A DNA stretch of 10,765 nucleotides. Origin: JBFELO01 sp041552055. Its GTDB lineage: Bacteria; Acidobacteriota; Thermoanaerobaculia; Thermoanaerobaculales; Sulfomarinibacteraceae. The notes beneath the pieces are model-generated. The model was not told the DNA's origin, made no database searches, and worked only from the letters and a program-made list of their open reading frames with translations. Shown in pieces: positions 1-5,720 of this stretch. Position 1 is the first letter of the stretch; every line of letters starts with the position of its first letter. Position numbers and translations under genes: made by a program. The stretch is from assembly GCA_041552055.1 (NCBI GenBank), contig JBFELO010000153.1:1-10765 (forward strand). The letters are read 5' to 3'.

Positions 1-37
1 AAAAGGGGCTGCGGGACTGTCCAATCATCATCCCGGC

Positions 38-54
38 GCCCGCCGGAGGCGGGC
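38..54. other. GC-rich hairpin, 7-bp stem
   Basis: GCCCGCC (38-44) and GGCGGGC (48-54) are perfect complements around the loop GGA. The hairpin lies downstream of the DAHP synthase stop codon on its strand. There is no T tract on either side, so it is at best a weak or factor-dependent terminator; only the structure is certain. Confidence 0.4.
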
Positions 55-118
55 AAGGGGCGGAGCAGCGGGCATCGACGAAAGCTTGCGTTCGGAGATG
101 TCCGATGCGACGCACCGT

Positions 119-140
119 GCTCGCGGCGTCAGCCGCGAGC
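119..140 (-). terminator. Possible terminator hairpin after the DAHP synthase gene
   Basis: GCTCGCGGC (119-127) and GCCGCGAGC (132-140) form a perfect 9-bp stem around the 4-nt loop GTCA, about 48 bp past the DAHP synthase stop on the minus strand. The position and strength suit an end-of-transcript structure. No U tract follows on either strand, so it is not a classical intrinsic terminator. It might instead protect the mRNA 3' end. Confidence 0.4.
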
Positions 141-187
141 GCCAGGACGGCTCAGAAGAACCAACGTTGACAGACTGTCTTGAGCGG

Positions 188-1540
188 TCAGATCTCGCGA
201 CCGTTCTGCTTCGCCATTCTACGGGCGATGAGCAGCGCCATCTCCAACGCCTGCTCGTAGTTGAGTCGCGGATCCACGGCCGACTCGTAGGCGCGGGCGA
301 GGTCGACCTCGGTGAGGCCGCGCGCGCCGCCGACGCACTCGGTGACGTTGTCGCCTGACAGCTCGAAGTGCACGCCGCCCAGGAACGACCCTTCGGCGGT
401 ATGCACGTCGAACGCCTGCTCGAGCTCCGACAGGATGTTCTCGAACCGCCGCGTCTTGTACCCCGCGTCCGTCTGCTCGGTGTTGCCGTGCATAGGGTCG
501 CAGCACCACACGACCCTGCGGCCGGTCTGTCGCACCGCCTCGATCAGCCGCGGCAGGCACTCCGCCACCCGTGCATGCCCTAACCGATGGATCAGCGTCA
601 GGCGTCCGGGCTCGTCGTCGGGGTGGAGCACCTCGATCAAACCACGCAGCCAGTCCGGCGTCATCGAAGGGCCGATCTTGATACCGATGGGATTGCGAAT
701 ACCCCGGAAGTACTCGACGTGCGCGCCGTCGACCTCGGACGTGCGCATACCGACCCACGGCATGTGGGTGCTGAGGTCGTACCAGCCGTCACGGTGCGGA
801 ACCGTCCTGGTCTGCGCCTGCTCGTACGGCAGGTGCAGACCCTCGTGACTGGTGTAGAAGTCGACCCGCGTGATGTCTCCGAACTGGGTCCCGGCGAGCG
901 TCTCCATGAACCTCAGAGACTCCCCGATCGCCTGCACCATGTTCTGGTACTCGCGGGCGCGTGGTGAGTGGTTGACGAACTCGAGGTCCCAGTATTCCGG
1001 ATGATGGAGGTCGGCAAATCCGCCGCCCACCAGGGAGCGGATGAAGTTGAGCGTGAGCGCGGCATGTTCGTATCCCCGCAGCAGCAGTTCGGGGTCGGGT
1101 CGCCGATCGGACTCGTTGAACGCGGGCCGGTTGATCAGGTCACCGCGGTAGGCCGGTAGCGACACGCCGTCCCGTGTCTCGAGGTCGTCGGACCGTGGCT
1201 TGGCATACTGGCCGGCGAACCTGCCCACCCGAATGATCCGTCGTCTCAGACCGTACACCAGAACGAGGCTCATCTGGAGCAGGATCTTGAGCTTGTTGGC
1301 GATCACCCCCGGCCGGCAGTGGTCAAAGCTCTCGGCGCAGGCTCCGCCCTGCAGCAGGAACCGCTGGCCCTCCGCCGCCTCACCGAGCTGCTGCTTCAGA
1401 CGCTCGACCTCCCACGACGTCACCAGCGGCGGCAGTTCCGCCAGCTGCGTCAAAACCGACTGCAGCGCGTCGTCATCGGGGTAGCGCGGCTGCTGTCGTG
1501 CCGGCGCCCGAGTCCACGAAGAAGGGTTCCAGTCGTCCAT
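188..1540 (-). CDS. aroG: Class II 3-deoxy-D-arabino-heptulosonate-7-phosphate (DAHP) synthase
   Basis: This enzyme condenses phosphoenolpyruvate and erythrose 4-phosphate into DAHP, the entry step of the shikimate pathway in the cytoplasm. The 450-residue protein has the class II (plant/Mycobacterium type) signatures: LLQGGACAESF (63-), RVGRFAGQYAKPRS (104-117), YRGDLIN (131-), HEGLHLPYEQAQTR (232-), GIRNPIGIKIGPSM (280-293) and WCCDPMHGNT (345-). The four metal ligands known from the M. tuberculosis enzyme can be placed with near-identical spacing: Cys68, His351, Glu393 and Asp423. The Asp before the metal Cys in the usual GGDCAE motif is Ala67 here. ATG at 1540 is chosen over an in-frame TTG at 1555, because the best upstream promoter would leave almost no leader for the TTG and the family N-terminus (DDWNPSSW) starts here; no strong Shine-Dalgarno is visible. 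It is divergent from the arsenic unit. The choice of gene symbol among aroF/G/H is conventional. Confidence 0.96.
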   Translation of the reverse strand: MDDWNPSSWTRAPARQQPRYPDDDALQSVLTQLAELPPLVTSWEVERLKQQLGEAAEGQRFLLQGGACAESFDHCRPGVIANKLKILLQMSLVLVYGLRRRIIRVGRFAGQYAKPRSDDLETRDGVSLPAYRGDLINRPAFNESDRRPDPELLLRGYEHAALTLNFIRSLVGGGFADLHHPEYWDLEFVNHSPRAREYQNMVQAIGESLRFMETLAGTQFGDITRVDFYTSHEGLHLPYEQAQTRTVPHRDGWYDLSTHMPWVGMRTSEVDGAHVEYFRGIRNPIGIKIGPSMTPDWLRGLIEVLHPDDEPGRLTLIHRLGHARVAECLPRLIEAVRQTGRRVVWCCDPMHGNTEQTDAGYKTRRFENILSELEQAFDVHTAEGSFLGGVHFELSGDNVTECVGGARGLTEVDLARAYESAVDPRLNYEQALEMALLIARRMAKQNGREI

Positions 1541-1564
1541 CCCAAGTCGCCACAACGAACGCCC

Positions 1565-1592
1565 ATGTTACACCCATGTGCTCATGTGGCAA
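1565..1592 (-). promoter_or_regulatory. Candidate sigma70-like promoter for the DAHP synthase gene
   Basis: On the minus strand, TTGCCA (1587-1592, 5 of 6 to the -35 consensus) is followed after 16 bp by TAACAT (1565-1570, 4 of 6 to the -10 consensus), itself preceded by TG as in extended -10 elements. Transcription would start near 1558 and leave about an 18-nt leader before the ATG at 1540. A direct repeat CCCATGT (1562-1568 and 1573-1579, 11 bp apart, plus-strand reading) overlaps the -10 and spacer and could be a regulator site. This is a visual match only. Confidence 0.45.
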
Positions 1593-1616
1593 TCTCTGCC
1601 GTTGCTGACGCACCCC

Positions 1617-1645
1617 TTGACAATCGGTTATTTGTATATTACAAC
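1617..1645 (+). promoter_or_regulatory. Candidate promoter of the arsenic-regulator operon, probably leaderless
   Basis: A perfect TTGACA (1617-1622) is followed after a 17-bp spacer by TACAAC (1640-1645, 4 of 6 to TATAAT). The better-looking TATATT at 1635-1640 lies only 12 bp from the -35, too close for normal use with it. With the 17-bp spacing, transcription would begin at about 1652, directly at the regulator ATG (1653). That agrees with the absence of a Shine-Dalgarno there and suggests a leaderless message. Confidence 0.5.
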
Positions 1646-1648
1646 TAA
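1628..1648. promoter_or_regulatory. AT-rich palindromic operator candidate
   Basis: TTGTA (1632-1636) and TACAA (1640-1644) form a perfect 5+5 palindrome around TAT. Allowing one unmatched base on each side, it extends to TTA (1628-1630) and TAA (1646-1648), a 21-bp dyad. It covers the candidate -10 and ends five bases before the regulator start. MarR-family dimers typically bind such AT-rich dyads over their own promoters, so autorepression by the adjacent MarR-like protein is the simplest reading. Binding is inferred. Confidence 0.5.
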
Positions 1649-1652
1649 ATTC

Positions 1653-2189
1653 ATGAGCGACGTGACGACCAACCCCGGCTCCGCGCGGCGACTCATGGAG
1701 TCGATCCGCGCCCTGGTGCGGCGGTTTGGGCTGGCTGAGCGCGCAGATGTTTCCTGCTGCGGCATGACAGTCTCCCAGGCGGCCACCCTCGAAGCCCTGT
1801 CCCACACCGACGGGCTGCGTCCGGGGGAGCTCGGCCGCCGGCTCGGTATCACTCCCAGCACCATGACCAGAAATCTGTCACGGCTCGTCGACCGGGGTCT
1901 GGTCGCGACGAACCGCGATCCGGCAGACGGCAGAAGCTCCACCGTGACGCTCACGCCGGCAGGCAGGCAGGCCGCCGGGGCCGTCCGTCAACAGGAAGAG
2001 GCATTCTTCGAGCTGGTGCTGGCCAAGCTGCCCGACGACTGCACCGAAGACATCGTCGACGCGCTCGAGCTGCTGTGGGCCGCCGTGCGCAACGCGACCG
2101 AGCGCTGCTGTCCCGGAGCGTTCGACCACCTGATGTTTGAATCGCTCGAGTGTGAAAGGAGCCCCACCCATGACTACACACAAATCTGA
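1653..2189 (+). CDS. MarR-family winged-helix regulator with paired cysteines, putative arsenic-responsive repressor
   Basis: The 178-residue protein has a MarR-type layout: a helical start (1-30), a DNA-binding region GELGRRLGITPSTMTRNLSRL (about 58-78), a wing with DPADGRSSTVTLT (89-101) and a C-terminal dimerisation helix. It carries two adjacent cysteine pairs, Cys35-Cys36 (SCCGMT) and Cys152-Cys153 (RCCPGAF), plus Cys130 and Cys167. In MarR folds the N- and C-terminal helices meet at the dimer interface, so the pairs could form a thiol-rich As(III) site; this is inference. Its last 20 bases overlap arsM, which implies coupled translation. ATG at 1653 is preferred over in-frame starts further upstream (from 1578), which would place the promoter and palindrome inside the gene. 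The MarR fold assignment is firm; the ligand is inferred from the cysteines and neighbour. Confidence 0.85.
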   Translation: MSDVTTNPGSARRLMESIRALVRRFGLAERADVSCCGMTVSQAATLEALSHTDGLRPGELGRRLGITPSTMTRNLSRLVDRGLVATNRDPADGRSSTVTLTPAGRQAAGAVRQQEEAFFELVLAKLPDDCTEDIVDALELLWAAVRNATERCCPGAFDHLMFESLECERSPTHDYTQI

Positions 2190-3021
2190 CCGACCGAAAA
2201 CCCCAACCGCGCCTGACGAACTGGTGGAGGTTGTAAAAAAGCGGTACGGCGCGATCGCCGTGGAGAGCACCAGCTGTTGTGGCCCCCAGACCCCATGCTG
2301 CGGAGACCCTGCCGCCTCGACCGCGGCGCGGCTCGGCTACACCCCGACCGACCTGGGATTGCTGCCGGAAGGCACCAATCTGGGGCTCGGCTGCGGCGCC
2401 CCGGTGGCCGAGCTGGCCCTCGAACCCGGAGAGACCGTGCTCGACCTCGGCTCCGGGGCCGGCGTCGATGTCCTGCTCGCCGCCAATGTCGTCGGGCCGA
2501 GCGGCAGCGTGATTGGCGTCGACATGACCCCCGAGATGATTGCCAAGGCCCGCGCCAACGCGGCCACCGCAGGGCTGACCCACGTCGAGTTTCGCGAGGG
2601 TCGGCTCGAAGAGCTCCCGGTTGAAGACGCCACGGTGGACGCGGTCACCTCCAACTGCGTCATCAACCTGGTTCCGGACAAGGAAGCCGTGTTCCGCGAG
2701 ATTCACCGGGTGTTGCGGCCCGGCGGTAGGCTCGTCATCTCGGACATCGTTCTCGACGGCACGCTCCCCGCCGCGCTCGCCACCGACCTTCTGGCCTACG
2801 TCGGCTGCGTGGCCGGGGCAATGGAGCGCGAGCGCTACTTCCGCGCACTCGATGACGCAGGCCTGAGCCAGGTCGAGATCCTCAGGGACGTCGACTTCCT
2901 TGCTGCGGTCGGCGACAACCTGCCGCCGGAGGTCGAGCAGGTCGCCGCTGCGAGCGGTGTCACTCGCGACGACCTGCGAGGGGTGGTGCGCTCGGTGACC
3001 TTCCGCGCCCGGAAACGGTAG
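2170..3021 (+). CDS. arsM: Arsenite S-adenosylmethionine methyltransferase ArsM
   Basis: This cytoplasmic enzyme methylates As(III) with SAM to methylated and eventually volatile arsenicals. The 283-residue protein has a Rossmann methyltransferase core: motif I VLDLGSGAG (90-98), GVDMTPEMIAKAR (116-128) and LRPGGRLVISDI (182-193). Three cysteines match the As-binding set of the family: Cys75 (GLGCGAP), Cys163 (SNCVINL) and Cys213 (YVGCVAGAM). The N-terminus adds two cysteine pairs, Cys36-37 and Cys43-44. ATG at 2170 is supported by an AAAGGAG Shine-Dalgarno (2155-2161), 8 nt upstream. An ORF opening at 2137 is rejected because it would start deep inside the regulator and lacks such a site. 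The gene overlaps the regulator by 20 bp, and tandem TAG stops at 3019-3024 end it 13 bp before the permease gene. Specificity for arsenite rests on family resemblance. Confidence 0.95.
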   Translation: MTTHKSDRPKTPTAPDELVEVVKKRYGAIAVESTSCCGPQTPCCGDPAASTAARLGYTPTDLGLLPEGTNLGLGCGAPVAELALEPGETVLDLGSGAGVDVLLAANVVGPSGSVIGVDMTPEMIAKARANAATAGLTHVEFREGRLEELPVEDATVDAVTSNCVINLVPDKEAVFREIHRVLRPGGRLVISDIVLDGTLPAALATDLLAYVGCVAGAMERERYFRALDDAGLSQVEILRDVDFLAAVGDNLPPEVEQVAAASGVTRDDLRGVVRSVTFRARKR

Positions 3022-3034
3022 TAGACTGCCGCCG

Positions 3035-4225
3035 GTGAAGCTGGAACTCGAGCTCGCGATCAGGTTCCTGCGCCGACGGACCAGCCTGCTGCTGAGGGGC
3101 ACATCACTGGCCGCGTTCGCGGGTGTCGCACTGGCCACTGCAGCGCTGGTGATCACACTCGCCCTGATGAGCGGCTACTCCGACGCCATCGCGGCTGCTC
3201 TGCAGCGGGGCAACGCCCACCTGGTCGGCTTTTCCCCACGAAGGCTGACGATCGAACAGGCGGACGGCGTGGCCCGGCGTTTGGGCCAGACCGCTGGCGT
3301 CCGGCGGGCCGCCCCGGTCACGTACCTCTCCGGCCTGCTCGAGGACCCGAACCGGCCGACCCAGCCGGTGCCGATCACGATCAAGGCGGTGTCGAGCCCG
3401 CCGGCCTACACCGGATTTGACGAATGGCCGGAGACGAACGTACCTCCAGCGGTATTCGGCGCCCGTCTCGCCGAAGTCCTCGAACTCGAAACCGGCGAGA
3501 CGGTGATGATTTGGCTCCCGCCCGAGGCAGGCTCCTGGATCCTGCCCGCCCTGCCGCTGCAGGTCACCGGCACGTTCCGGCTGGCCTACTCCGAGTTCGA
3601 CGAGAGCTGGGTCGTGATGCCACTGGCTCGCGCCGCCGCAGCGATCCCGGGGGTCGGGGCCGCGGGGATCGAGGTGGAGTTGGTGGACCCACTCGCGGTC
3701 GAGACGGTCCGCCGCGCGCTCGAGGACACGGAACCGAGTCTCCTGTTCACAGACTGGCGAGAGATGAACCGCTCGCTCTTCGCGGCACTTCGCTGGCAGA
3801 CGCTCTCGCTGTTCGTGGTGCTGTCGCTGGTGGTGGCCGTTTCCTCGTTCCAGGTCAGCTCGGCGCTGGTGGTGCTCGCGATCAACAAGCGCCGGTCGGC
3901 CGGCATGCTCCAGGCGCTCGGCGCCACCCCGGCCACGATTCGGCAGATCCTGCTGTATTCCGGGATGCTCCTCGGCGGCGCCGGAGTGGTGGCGGGTATC
4001 GTCGTCGGATGGGTGGCTAGCTGGCTGATGACGTCGCTGCGACTGGTCCGGTTTCCACCCGGTCTCGCGCGCGTCTACCTCGTCGATTTCATCCCGTTCG
4101 AGCCCCGACCGCTCCACCTCCTGGCCGTGCTGGGCGTCTGCCTCACGCTCGTGTTTCTGGCCTCCCTGTGGCCCGCGTGGAAGACCTCCCGTGAAGACCC
4201 GGTCGCGGCCCTGAGGGCGGTGTAG
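3035..4225 (+). CDS. LolC/LolE-like ABC transporter permease (FtsX/MacB-type)
   Basis: This 396-residue inner-membrane protein has the LolC/LolE arrangement: a first membrane segment (about 24-47), a large extracytoplasmic domain (about 48-255), then three membrane segments (about 257-283, 305-331 and 361-382). Family landmarks include the amphipathic start KLELELAIRFLRRR, WREMNRSLFAAL (241-252), the cytoplasmic INKRRSAGMLQALGATPATI (283-302) and the C-terminal SREDPVAALRA. LolC/E proteins work with the ATPase LolD to release lipoproteins from the inner membrane. No ATPase gene is present in the window, so the partner must lie elsewhere and the substrate is unknown. The start is GTG at 3035, with a poor Shine-Dalgarno; it fits the family N-terminus. 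The 13-bp gap after arsM suggests co-transcription, an unusual company for an arsenic gene. LolC and LolE cannot be told apart here. Confidence 0.85.
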   Translation: MKLELELAIRFLRRRTSLLLRGTSLAAFAGVALATAALVITLALMSGYSDAIAAALQRGNAHLVGFSPRRLTIEQADGVARRLGQTAGVRRAAPVTYLSGLLEDPNRPTQPVPITIKAVSSPPAYTGFDEWPETNVPPAVFGARLAEVLELETGETVMIWLPPEAGSWILPALPLQVTGTFRLAYSEFDESWVVMPLARAAAAIPGVGAAGIEVELVDPLAVETVRRALEDTEPSLLFTDWREMNRSLFAALRWQTLSLFVVLSLVVAVSSFQVSSALVVLAINKRRSAGMLQALGATPATIRQILLYSGMLLGGAGVVAGIVVGWVASWLMTSLRLVRFPPGLARVYLVDFIPFEPRPLHLLAVLGVCLTLVFLASLWPAWKTSREDPVAALRAV

Positions 4226-4279
4226 ACGGAACCAGCCCGCACTCCCGAGAGACTCTCATCGCGGTGGGTTGTATAATCC

Positions 4280-4378
4280 CGTACCAGGTACATATTTGTA
4301 TAATTAGTTCCAAACGCGAGGCAAAAACTCCACGACTATGCGGCTCGCATCGAATTATACACTTATGTACCTGGTACG
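4280..4378. repeat. 99-bp inverted-repeat element with 26-bp arms (REPIN/MITE-like or paired operator)
   Basis: The arms at 4280-4305 and 4353-4378 are reverse complements at 24 of 26 positions; the two mismatches are adjacent (4295-4296 on the left). The spacer is 47 bp (4306-4352). Each arm begins at its outer end with an odd palindrome, GTACCAGGTAC (4281-4291) on the left and GTACCTGGTAC (4367-4377) on the right, and ends inside with GTATAATT or its complement. The spacer has its own hairpin, ATGCG-GCT-CGCAT (4338-4350). Two palindromic units in inverted order around a spacer resemble REPINs mobilised by RAYT (Y1-type) transposases, but no such gene is present and no target-site duplication is evident. 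Alternatives are a pair of operators about 86 bp apart or a structured RNA. Confidence 0.75.
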
Positions 4379-4408
4379 AGATGAATGCTGATGGTCGAGC
4401 CTTCCGCT

Positions 4409-4432
4409 GCTGGTGGAGCGCTTCTCACCAGC
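4409..4432. other. Hairpin downstream of the permease gene
   Basis: GCTGGTG (4409-4415) and CACCAGC (4426-4432) are perfect complements. Two further pairs (A4417-T4425 and G4418-C4424) extend the stem past a bulged G, leaving the 5-nt loop CGCTT. No T tract follows. It might end the arsenic-permease transcript or belong to the peptidase leader. Confidence 0.35.
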
Positions 4433-4700
4433 GCCCATCGCCATCGCGAACGGCCGCAAAATGCACCGAAAGCACTCCCAGACGGTTCATCGCGAGACAT
4501 GATCGCAAAAACGGTCAGATTTGTCGCCAACTCCCGTTGCGAGGGCGAAGTAACAGAGAGCTGGTGAGATACGCGGCCTCGGGAATCGACGTCTGCGTGC
4601 TACAGTTCACATGTTGAGAGAACGATGGGGTGAAGCCTGAAGCCGAGGTGAGCGCCCTCACACCCCGGAGGCCCTTCATCGGAAATAATCGGCACCAGCC

Positions 4701-5720
4701 ATGTACGAGATCCAGTTCCACCCGGCCGACATCCGCAAGCAGGTGCGGTACCACTTCCTGTCCCGACGGGCATTCCGTTGGTCGGCGGCGGGCGCGGTGG
4801 TGGTCGGGATTCTGCTGCTGATCGGCGTTGTCCTCGCACCGCTGGGGATTCAGGCCCTGCTGCTGACCGGCGAGCTGCGCGGTCTGAGGCAGAACAACAG
4901 GATGCAACGCGAGGTGTTGACCCAACGCCAGAAAGCGCTCGGGATTCTGCAGGGGCAGGTCGACTCCGCGAGGATGCGCCAACAGCAGATGAGCCTCATT
5001 CTGGGCGCGCCCCAGACCTCCCAGGGCCTCGGCGGCTTCCCCGAAACGGCCCCGATGGAGATCATCGTGCCCGAAGCGGCGAGCGCCTTCGATCACGGGC
5101 TCAGTCTGCGTACCGAGAGCAACGCCCTGCTGACACTCGCGGACGAGTTGGCCAGCTTCGCGATCGCACACGATGAGTTGACGAGGGAGGTTCCCTCCAT
5201 CTGTCCCGTTCCCGTCGGCAGCTTCGTGCTCACGTCACCGTTCGGCAACCGCATCTCGCCGTTCACGAACAATGTCGATGTCCACTCGGGCATCGATCTC
5301 GCCGCCCGCGAGGGCACACCCGTGGTCGCCGCCGGCAACGGACGGGTGGTCTTCGCCGGTCGATTCCCCCTCAGCCGTAACGTGCGCTGGTGGCGCTACG
5401 GCAACGCCGTGGTGCTGGTGCACGGCGAGCGCTACGTCACGGTCTACGCCCATCTCGAGGAGATCCTGGTCCGTCGCGGCCAGCAGGTGGAGCGCGGCGA
5501 TCAGATCGCGACCGTCGGGAACACCGGGTGGAGCACGTCGCCGCACCTCCACTACGAGGTCCGCGTGGCGCCCGAGGTCGGAGACGAGCCGGTCCCGATG
5601 GATCCGCGGATCTACATCCTGAATTACCAGTGGAAGGGACACGAGGCCCTCCTGGTTCGGGCCCGACGCGCCCCCGTGCCGGACTTCGATCCCCTGCCCT
5701 CGAGGCTGAAAGTGAGATGA
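4701..5720 (+). CDS. Membrane-anchored M23 (LytM-type) peptidoglycan endopeptidase
   Basis: The 339-residue protein has a basic cytoplasmic tail (1-28), one uncleaved membrane anchor (about 29-50), a coiled-coil-like stretch rich in Gln, Arg and Leu (about 56-100), a linker, and a C-terminal M23 domain (about 172-310). The zinc ligands His195 and Asp199 (HSGID) and His284 (HLH) are present, as are the accompanying His251 (YAHL) and His282, so the domain should be an active zinc peptidase cutting peptide cross-links in the periplasm. An in-frame TAA at 4686-4688 rules out any earlier start; ATG at 4701 has no good Shine-Dalgarno. Its stop overlaps the start of the bactofilin-like gene (ATGA). 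M23 peptidases paired with bactofilins (Helicobacter Csd1-CcmA, Hyphomonas LmdC-BacA) shape the cell wall, which suggests the same job here. Confidence 0.93.
   Translation: MYEIQFHPADIRKQVRYHFLSRRAFRWSAAGAVVVGILLLIGVVLAPLGIQALLLTGELRGLRQNNRMQREVLTQRQKALGILQGQVDSARMRQQQMSLILGAPQTSQGLGGFPETAPMEIIVPEAASAFDHGLSLRTESNALLTLADELASFAIAHDELTREVPSICPVPVGSFVLTSPFGNRISPFTNNVDVHSGIDLAAREGTPVVAAGNGRVVFAGRFPLSRNVRWWRYGNAVVLVHGERYVTVYAHLEEILVRRGQQVERGDQIATVGNTGWSTSPHLHYEVRVAPEVGDEPVPMDPRIYILNYQWKGHEALLVRARRAPVPDFDPLPSRLKVR

Larger units (their letters stand above)
4226..4700. other. 475-bp non-coding region between the permease and the M23 peptidase
   Basis: No convincing gene is seen; the short open frames have compositions unlike proteins and no ribosome sites. 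The left part (about 4261-4380) is clearly more AT-rich than its surroundings and holds the long inverted repeat described separately. A small GAGAG-A-CTCTC palindrome lies at 4247-4257. Further right is a hairpin at 4409-4432. The last 80 bases before the peptidase contain short complementary blocks, such as GTGAG/CTCAC near 4647-4660, that could fold in a 5' leader; I do not recognise a riboswitch. Confidence 0.6.

Noticed and set aside
1..187. Small plus-strand gene beginning near 86
   Set aside because: It extends antisense into DAHP synthase, lacks a ribosome site and has no recognisable features.
1541..1555. TTG start at 1555 for DAHP synthase
   Set aside because: The candidate promoter would start transcription only a few bases upstream, the extra residues are not part of the family N-terminus, and an ATG is available at 1540.
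1951..3156. Long minus-strand open frame (401 codons) across arsM
   Set aside because: It is antisense to a clear arsM gene, has low-complexity composition and no recognisable motifs; a typical G+C-rich shadow frame.
4342..4378. dif-like XerC/XerD recombination site (TTATGT and an AT-rich centre)
   Set aside because: Only about 7 of 11 bases fit the XerD half and the XerC half does not align at the needed spacing; the inverted repeat explains the sequence better.
4264..4617. Possible small gene of 117 codons in the intergenic region
   Set aside because: It runs through the inverted repeat, has no ribosome site and an odd Cys/Arg/His-rich composition.
4627..4690. Possible riboswitch in the leader of the M23 peptidase gene
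   Set aside because: Short complementary blocks exist, but no conserved aptamer core of a known family is recognisable.
5390..5716. Longer N-terminus for the bactofilin-like protein
   Set aside because: The stretch lies fully inside the M23 domain in another frame and reads as Arg/Gly-rich shadow; ATG at 5717 with the ATGA overlap is far more plausible.
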